The notes beneath the pieces are model-generated. The model ran no database searches, had not been told where the DNA came from, and saw only the letters and a program-made list of their open reading frames with translations. Positions 4,983-5,816 of a stretch of 5,816 nt of DNA are shown here, one piece after another (the stretch's first letter is position 1; every line of letters begins with the position of its first letter). The stretch is from assembly GCA_905479965.1 (NCBI GenBank), contig CAJQOR010000079.1:1-5816 (forward strand), written 5' to 3'. A program made the position numbers and the translations under genes. Source of the DNA: an uncultured Rhizobiaceae group bacterium. Lineage in GTDB: Bacteria; Pseudomonadota; Alphaproteobacteria; Rhizobiales; Rhizobiaceae.

Positions 4983-5771
4983 TTATCCCTGCTGTTGGAC
5001 CATCGCCTCCAACATGTGCTTTGTTGCATCATCAGTTGGGAACAGCATCTCGATTTTTAATTCAGACAACGCAATATCTTCCGTTGAACCAAATTGCGCA
5101 ATTGTTGAAATGAAAGACAAACGCTGATCACCCATTTTATAAATGGCAGGTATCACAGCTGGTCCCTCGCCGTCCTTTAAATTGCTTTGATCACCATCTA
5201 GCATTTCTAATTTTCGGCCAATGCCTTCTATGGCTTTATCTAAAACCTCATCACCACCTAAATGCTCGTTTTCTGTGCGCAAACGAATATGCATGGCGCG
5301 CAAAACCTCTGCATGATTGTCGATAACTTGTCCCATGACCTGATCGTCAAGAAGTGCGTCGAGAAGACTACTTCCTTCGCTTAAGCCTGCTCCGCCCAGC
5401 ATGAGCGCTGCGGCGCGATTTGTTTTGACAACATTCCAATGGCGATCAAGCGCAAAAGCGGGATAAGGATCATGATTTTGTAACGTCCAAGATACCGCGG
5501 CTCTAATATGTGCCATATCTTCACCACTTAAATCCCGTTTTTTATAAACGGGCGCGAAACCTGCTGATGTTAAAAATGCATTGCGTGCTGAGACTGGCAT
5601 ATCAAGTGTGTCACACAACATCATAACCATGGATTGGCTGGGTCTTGAACGACCTGTTTCCAAAAATGAAATATGTCTGGCGGAAATATTCGCTGATAGC
5701 CCCAGATCCATCTGGCTCATGCGGCGGCGTCCGCGCCATTCTTTCAAACTTGTTCCAAAATTGTTTTGCAT
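4983..5771 (-). CDS. MmyB-like XRE-family transcriptional regulator
   Basis: This is a 262-aa two-domain regulator. Residues 7-62 are a Cro/C1-type helix-turn-helix, with LKEWRGRRRMSQMDLGLSAN (9-28) and SARHISFLETGRSRPS (30-45). The latter is the typical xISxxExGRxxPS signature. Residues about 100-256 form an MmyB-type ligand-binding domain, a PAS-like fold. Signature segments are YPAFALDRHWNVVKTNRAA (103-121) and, near the C terminus, FGSTEDIALSELKIEMLFP (227-245). Family members bind small, possibly fatty-acid-like, ligands and often control a neighbouring dehydrogenase or reductase gene. AGGAGG (5777-5782) lies 5 nt before the ATG, a near-ideal site, so the start is secure. The divergent neighbour, if any, lies beyond the right edge, and target and ligand are unknown. 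Confidence 0.94.
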   Translation of the reverse strand: MQNNFGTSLKEWRGRRRMSQMDLGLSANISARHISFLETGRSRPSQSMVMMLCDTLDMPVSARNAFLTSAGFAPVYKKRDLSGEDMAHIRAAVSWTLQNHDPYPAFALDRHWNVVKTNRAAALMLGGAGLSEGSSLLDALLDDQVMGQVIDNHAEVLRAMHIRLRTENEHLGGDEVLDKAIEGIGRKLEMLDGDQSNLKDGEGPAVIPAIYKMGDQRLSFISTIAQFGSTEDIALSELKIEMLFPTDDATKHMLEAMVQQQG

Positions 5772-5776
5772 ATGCG

Positions 5777-5782
5777 CCTCCT
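5777..5782 (-). promoter_or_regulatory. Consensus Shine-Dalgarno of the XRE gene
   Basis: AGGAGG on the - strand lies 5 nt before the ATG at 5771. It contrasts with the two TetR genes, which have no such site. Confidence 0.75.
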
Positions 5783-5783
5783 A

Positions 5784-5796
5784 TAGAGCGGTTCTA
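5784..5796. promoter_or_regulatory. Weak dyad upstream of the XRE gene
   Basis: TAGAGCGGTTCTA has TAGA / TCTA arms around an odd-length centre, just upstream of the ribosome binding site. It could be an autoregulatory XRE site, but it is short and only one copy is seen before the window ends. Confidence 0.25.
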
Positions 5797-5816
5797 GCCT
5801 ATCGCTGATCCAAAAA

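Overview
The window carries seven complete genes and no RNA gene, mobile element or CRISPR array that I can support. The organism looks like a Gram-negative bacterium of moderate GC content. The mix of DeoR-family, TetR-family and MmyB-like XRE regulators beside small flavin- and NAD(P)-binding enzymes fits an alphaproteobacterium. That placement is an inference from gene content and codon style, not from a marker gene.

Layout. Positions 1-264 are intergenic: an AT-rich block of TTTGTAAA repeats, then a likely sigma70 promoter. The DeoR/GlpR-type regulator (265-1020, +) follows, then an MFS permease of the YbjJ/FucP-like kind (1056-2189, +), 35 bp downstream and probably in one operon. A flavodoxin-fold NAD(P)H oxidoreductase (2220-2810, -) converges on the permease and is divergent from a TetR regulator (2920-3498, +). 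A 168-bp gene-poor convergent gap follows. Next comes an atypical SDR of the NAD(P)H-binding/BVR-B-like type (3667-4293, -), divergent from a second TetR regulator (4386-4976, +). An MmyB-like XRE regulator (4983-5771, -) ends the window, only 6 bp from the second TetR stop.

How the genes fit together. The window holds three regulator-plus-target modules and one further regulator. Each module has a candidate operator set. The DeoR promoter has four WTGCA elements exactly 10 bp apart, running from the -10 region to the start codon. The first TetR/oxidoreductase intergenic region has three TGACC-N2-GGTCA-like boxes at 23-24 bp spacing. The second TetR/SDR region has a 14-bp palindrome made of two back-to-back TTGACA -35 hexamers, flanked by copies of a TTTACACCGTGTCAA-like box, one of which covers the TetR start codon. 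Both TetR genes lack a Shine-Dalgarno sequence and have promoter-like elements placed so that transcription would begin at or next to the ATG, suggesting leaderless mRNAs. The two enzyme/TetR pairs resemble self-regulated detoxification or redox-response modules. The DeoR/permease pair looks like a small-molecule (perhaps sugar-like) transport module without its catabolic enzymes in view.

I found no clearly new biological system. The most distinctive content is in the regulatory DNA between the genes.
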